Positions 4,817 through 7,501 of a DNA stretch of 7,501 bases are shown piece by piece (position 1 is the first letter of the stretch; each line of letters starts with the position of its first letter). This DNA comes from Lachnospiraceae bacterium. GTDB lineage: Bacteria; Bacillota; Clostridia; Lachnospirales; Lachnospiraceae. Below the pieces are notes generated by a model. That model had not been told where the DNA came from, ran no database searches, and saw only the letters and a list, made by a program, of their open reading frames with translations. The DNA is taken from the NCBI GenBank assembly GCA_009774155.1, contig VSNE01000448.1:1-7501 (forward strand). The letters run 5' to 3'. Position numbers and translations under genes: made by a program.

Positions 4817-5620
4817 ATGAATGTGACCGATTCGGACACACAGGAAATAAAAACCATATTGAAGTATCCGGGGGCAAAGAACCGTATAGCGGATTGGATC
4901 GTGTCTTTTATTCCTGAACACAAGGTTTACCTGGAACCGTTTTTCGGCGGCGGTGCGGTTTTCTTTCACAAGCAGAAATCAAGAATCGAAACTATAAATG
5001 ATTTGGATAACAATGTGTATACGTTTTTTAAGGTTTTGAGGGACAAGCCGGAAGAATTGATTTGGAGGTTAAGGTATACGCCGTATGGCCGGACAGAGTA
5101 TTACGGGGCTTTTGAAGCAGCACAGGATGAAATAGAGGCTGCCCGCAGATTTGCGGTAAAGTGCTGGCAGGGGTTCAGCTGTTCCAATGTTTATAAAAAC
5201 GGGTTCCGTTCAAGCCAGCAGGGCAGCAGTCCGCAGACGACAAAACACTGGATTGAATTGCCGGATAGGCTTGAATGGGCGGCTGAAAGGCTGAAACAGG
5301 CACAGATTGAGAATCTTCCGGCAACGGAACTTTTACAGCGGTATGACACGGAGGACGTTTTTATTTACCTGGACCCGCCGTATCTGCATGAAACAAGAAA
5401 GAACTATCTGTACAGGCATGAAATGACGGATACGGAACACATTGTACTGCTGGAAATGGCAAGGAATCACCCTGGAAAGGTTCTGATCAGCGGATATGAA
5501 AATGAAATGTATAATGCGGTGCTGTCCGGCTGGAATAAGGCACACAAAGCAACGCAGGCAGAATTTGGTTTTAAGAGGGTGGAAACGCTTTGGTTTAATT
5601 ACGATTTGACGGAGGGATAA
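4817..5620 (+). CDS. Dam/D12-class DNA adenine-N6 methyltransferase, 267 aa
   Basis: Transfers a methyl group from S-adenosylmethionine to adenine N6 in a short DNA target. Motifs are in the order of the D12 (alpha) class: LKYPGAK at residues 15-21 (motif X), YLEPFFGGGAVFF at 38-50 (motif I, SAM binding), TINDLDNNVY at 59-68, a central target-recognition region from about 80 to 175, and the catalytic YLDPPYL at 184-190 (motif IV, DPPY). Length is typical for Dam-like enzymes. The target cannot be read from the sequence; GATC is common in this class but not assured. ATG 4817 is the first start but has a poor ribosome binding site, 18 bases away across an AT tract; TTG 4859, just before the first conserved motif, is a weaker alternative. 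No endonuclease gene is adjacent, so it is probably an orphan. Confidence 0.9.
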   Translation: MNVTDSDTQEIKTILKYPGAKNRIADWIVSFIPEHKVYLEPFFGGGAVFFHKQKSRIETINDLDNNVYTFFKVLRDKPEELIWRLRYTPYGRTEYYGAFEAAQDEIEAARRFAVKCWQGFSCSNVYKNGFRSSQQGSSPQTTKHWIELPDRLEWAAERLKQAQIENLPATELLQRYDTEDVFIYLDPPYLHETRKNYLYRHEMTDTEHIVLLEMARNHPGKVLISGYENEMYNAVLSGWNKAHKATQAEFGFKRVETLWFNYDLTEG

Positions 5621-5622
5621 AC

Positions 5623-5673
5623 ATGGAGCGGCTTACATATCTGGGAGGGAATGGAAATGTATATGAGGATTGA
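5623..5673 (+). CDS. 16-aa MERLT-type micro-ORF, perhaps a gene remnant
   Basis: ATG 5623 has an excellent ribosome binding site (GGAGGG, 5611-5616, spacer 6) and encodes MERLTYLGGNGNVYED, ending at TGA 5671-5673. MERLT is the usual first five residues of a family of small Clostridia phage proteins that normally continue for about 60 to 120 residues. Here the frame stops almost at once and overlaps the start of the next gene. It is either the decayed 5' end of such a gene or a short coupling ORF. The family link rests on five residues plus my general recollection, so it is tentative. Confidence 0.4.
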   Translation: MERLTYLGGNGNVYED

Positions 5674-5890
5674 ACCGAGGAAAACAACAGATAGGGGCGG
5701 GTATCTTATGATGCCATTGAAAAAGAACGTGCCATACCCGAAAAATAAAACATGGGTTCCAGCGGTCTGCCCGGAGTGCGGCTGTGAATGTTGGGATAGG
5801 CCGCTGCCGGAGGGGTTCACGGAGGAAATGTTTTCCGGGAAGCTGTGTACCATGTGTGCAATAAAAAAGAATTTGCGGAATGGCGGGTGA
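5657..5890 (+). CDS. Small four-cysteine (zinc-binding) protein, 77 aa
   Basis: Three in-frame ATGs cluster at 5651, 5657 and 5663. I favour 5657, 8 bases after GGAGG (5644-5648); ATG 5708 behind AGGGGCGG (5693-5700) is another realistic start and would give a 60-aa protein. The conserved-looking core is VPYPKNKTWVPAVCPECG, with CPEC at residues 38-41 and CTMC at 64-67 numbered from 5657, a likely zinc site; additional cysteines at 43 and 45 are present. No catalytic motif is seen. Similar small cysteine-pair proteins occur next to phage methyltransferases, but their function is unknown. The stop TGA (5888-5890) overlaps the GTG start of the next gene. Confidence 0.7.
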   Translation: MYMRIEPRKTTDRGGYLMMPLKKNVPYPKNKTWVPAVCPECGCECWDRPLPEGFTEEMFSGKLCTMCAIKKNLRNGG

Positions 5891-6606
5891 AATGGGTGCT
5901 TGAATTTGGGTATTACAACATGGACTGCATGGAGGGGATGAAAGAATTTCCTGATAAGTATTTTGACCTTGCCGTGGTGGACCCGGAATATGGCAGGAAA
6001 GAGCATGGAGGGAAAGACCGCGGCACATATGCCAGACAGAAGAACGGCAGCAGGATATATGTAAAAAGCAGGCCTTACCTGAACCGGGGCTGGGATAATG
6101 AGCCAGCGGGAAAAGAATATTTTGACGAACTTATGAGGGTATCGAAAAATCAAATTATATGGGGCTGCAACTATTTTGATTATCCGCTGTCAGGAGGGCG
6201 CATTATCTGGGATAAGTGTAATGACGGTTCGGATCAGTCGGGAGCGGAAATAGCATATAATTCCTTGAACAACCGCATTGATGTATTCCGGTATATGTGG
6301 CGGGGAATGTTTCAGGGGAAATCCATAGAACAGGGAACGGTGCAGCAGGGCAATAAAAGGCTGAATGAAAAGCGGATACACCCGACACAGAAGCCCGTCA
6401 ATCTGTATCGGTGGATTATCCAGAAATATATAAAGAGCGGCTGGAAGATACTTGACACCCATGTAGGGAGCGCAAGCAGCCTGATAGCGTTCCATGAAGC
6501 AGGGCTGCCGTTTGTCGGTTTTGAAAAAGACGGGTATATGTACCAGCTATCAACGAAACGGTATCAGGAGGAAACCATGGCGGAAGTTTGGGGGCTGGAT
6601 ATATGA
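5887..6606 (+). CDS. DNA amino-methyltransferase of beta-type motif order, with DPEY motif IV, 239 aa
   Basis: GTG 5887 overlaps the preceding stop (GTGA), a standard coupled start; the frame is open 5' to ATG 5845, inside the previous gene. The order of motifs is catalytic first, SAM-binding later, as in beta-class N6-adenine/N4-cytosine enzymes. YYNMDCMEGMKEFPDKYFDL (9-28) leads into motif IV, VVDPEYG at 31-36. Recognisable later are VSKNQIIWGCNYF (85-97), IIWDKCNDGSDQS (106-118), HPTQKP (165-170) and motif I ILDTHVGSAS (188-197). In most relatives motif IV is DPPY; here the second proline is glutamate, which may alter or abolish catalysis, or mark a subgroup. The target-recognition region lies around 120-160. 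No partner nuclease is visible. It should act on the element's or host's DNA. Confidence 0.85.
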   Translation: MKWVLEFGYYNMDCMEGMKEFPDKYFDLAVVDPEYGRKEHGGKDRGTYARQKNGSRIYVKSRPYLNRGWDNEPAGKEYFDELMRVSKNQIIWGCNYFDYPLSGGRIIWDKCNDGSDQSGAEIAYNSLNNRIDVFRYMWRGMFQGKSIEQGTVQQGNKRLNEKRIHPTQKPVNLYRWIIQKYIKSGWKILDTHVGSASSLIAFHEAGLPFVGFEKDGYMYQLSTKRYQEETMAEVWGLDI

Positions 6607-6920
6607 AAGGCATAACGCTGAATGGCGCAAGGCTTCCGCTTCCGCCAGAGGTTCCGCACGCTTCCCTGATTGCAAGCGGCATGAAAGCCGCAGGACGGCC
6701 GCAGGCGGCAAAGGGAAAACGGGATAAACCGGAGAAAAGGCGGCTTACGGGCATGAGGAAGGGAAAGCCTGCTCTGTTAGATGGAAACAGCCTGCAGGCA
6801 GCAGTCGAAAAACTGTTTCTGTATGAGGAATCCGGTGCGACGCCGTATGAAATACATATCCTGCAGGAGCGGGCGAAAAGCCTTGAAGAAAGGGTAAAGC
6901 GGTTAGAAAGCTATGATTAG
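6603..6920 (+). CDS. Small basic protein with C-terminal coiled coil, 105 aa
   Basis: ATG 6603 overlaps the preceding stop (ATGA), with a GGGGG run at 6590-6594 as ribosome binding site; TTG 6588 in frame is possible but less convincing. The first 60 residues are rich in Pro, Ala, Gly, Arg and Lys (PLPPEVPHA; GRPQAAKGKRDKPEKRR) and probably disordered. The C-terminal part contains LFLYEESGATPYEIHILQER (about 71-90), which resembles the YEDTGLTPEEI-type segment of MERLT-family phage proteins, then a heptad-like helix (LEERVKRLESY). Function is unknown. It may bridge or bind nucleic acid through the basic region. It is sandwiched between two methyltransferase genes and clearly co-translated with the first. 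Confidence 0.75.
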   Translation: MKGITLNGARLPLPPEVPHASLIASGMKAAGRPQAAKGKRDKPEKRRLTGMRKGKPALLDGNSLQAAVEKLFLYEESGATPYEIHILQERAKSLEERVKRLESYD

Positions 6921-6931
6921 GAGCGGTTGGA

Positions 6932-7501
6932 ATGGAAAGACAGTTGACAATGGGAAGCCTGTTTGACGGCATAGGCGGCTTTATGCTTGCGGCGCAGGCG
7001 TGCGGGATTATCCCCGTATGGGCGGCGGAGATAGAACCGAACTGCATCAGCATAACCAGCAGGCATTTTCCGGAAGTAATGCACGTTGGGAGCGTGACGG
7101 AGCTAAAGGGTGATGAAGTGCCGCCAGTGGACATTATTACATTCGGTTCTCCCTGCCAGAATTTGAGCGTGGCGGGGAACCGGAAAGGATTAGCCGGGGA
7201 GGAATCAGGGCTTTTCCTTGAAGCAATCAGAATTATAGAAGAAATGAGGGAATCGACAAATGGAGTATACCCAGCTTTCATTATTTGGGAAAACGTACCC
7301 GGTGCTTTTTCATCAAACGATAGACAGGATTTTAGAACCGTGCTTGAAAAAATCACAAAAGCCCGTATTCCTCTGCCTAAATCTGAATGGACAAGAGCCG
7401 GAATGGTACGAGGGGGGACGGTTGATACCGCATGGAGGACATTTAATGCTGAGTATTGGGGAGTCCCCCCGCGCCGCCCTAGCATCTACCTTCTCGGAGA
7501 T
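6932..7501 (+). CDS. DNA cytosine-C5 methyltransferase, 3' end outside the window
   Basis: ATG 6932 lies 8 bases after AGGAG (6919-6923); the frame stays open to the window end, giving 190 residues. Methylates C5 of cytosine in a DNA target. Motif I SLFDGIGGF (9-17) binds SAM; motif IV GSPCQNLS (72-79) supplies the catalytic Cys75; motif VI WENVPGAF (119-126) supplies the glutamate; EYWGVPPRRPSIYLLGD (174-190) corresponds to motif VIII, usually GVPQRR, here with PPRRP. The target-recognition domain and motifs IX-X must lie beyond the window, so the target is unknown. Base composition falls from about 57% GC (6961-7200) to 40% (7201-7380) within the gene, which hints at a mosaic. There is no restriction enzyme nearby in the visible part. 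Confidence 0.92.
   Translation, partial: MERQLTMGSLFDGIGGFMLAAQACGIIPVWAAEIEPNCISITSRHFPEVMHVGSVTELKGDEVPPVDIITFGSPCQNLSVAGNRKGLAGEESGLFLEAIRIIEEMRESTNGVYPAFIIWENVPGAFSSNDRQDFRTVLEKITKARIPLPKSEWTRAGMVRGGTVDTAWRTFNAEYWGVPPRRPSIYLLGD

Noticed and set aside
5599..6153. - strand open frame of 184 codons
   Set aside because: It is antisense to the four-cysteine protein and the beta-order methyltransferase, with a low-complexity Phe/Pro/His-rich product typical of a shadow frame.
6745..7485. Long open frame on the - strand (246 codons)
   Set aside because: It lies exactly antisense to the small coiled-coil gene and the cytosine methyltransferase, whose motifs are unmistakable. Its translation shows no family features and it has no convincing ribosome binding site.

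Overview
The window reads as part of a prophage or phage-derived mobile element from a Gram-positive host, most likely a gut Clostridia/Lachnospiraceae bacterium. The support is indirect: all genes lie on the + strand and are tightly packed with strong AGGAGG-type ribosome binding sites; starts are often GTG or TTG; stop/start overlaps (GTGA, ATGA, TTGA) are frequent; and the protein families (YopX-like, HUH replication protein, small zinc ribbons, several orphan DNA methyltransferases, a radical SAM enzyme) are typical of Firmicutes phage early or accessory regions. No structural, packaging, integrase or lysis gene is visible, so I cannot tell prophage from another integrated element.

Region 1 (1-2319) is the end of an upstream transcription unit. 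It holds the 3' end of an unidentified gene, a run of small phage-type genes (81, 58, 29, 54 and 72 aa, two of them under 60 aa), and two adjacent YopX-like genes that overlap by 4 bases, the second carrying a C-terminal zinc ribbon. A GC-rich hairpin sits between two of the small genes. The unit ends at a strong intrinsic terminator (2349-2402).

Region 2 (2403-2575) is the only sizeable non-coding stretch. It probably holds the promoter of the next unit and ends in an 11-bp RNA stem whose loop contains the Shine-Dalgarno sequence of the next gene.

Region 3 (2576-7501) is a second unit: an HUH rolling-circle replication-associated protein, a radical SAM protein with a B12-domain-like N-terminus, a 47-aa small protein, a zinc-ribbon/coiled-coil protein, a Dam/D12-type adenine methyltransferase, a 16-aa MERLT-type micro-ORF, a small four-cysteine protein, a second amino-methyltransferase of beta-type motif order with a changed motif IV (DPEY), a small basic/coiled-coil protein, and a cytosine-C5 methyltransferase that runs off the window. 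No restriction endonuclease is present beside the three methyltransferases, so they look like orphan, self-protecting enzymes. I infer that this unit combines replication with modification of the element's DNA. The radical SAM enzyme's substrate is unknown and is the most interesting open question. I saw no tRNA, rRNA, CRISPR array or insertion sequence.
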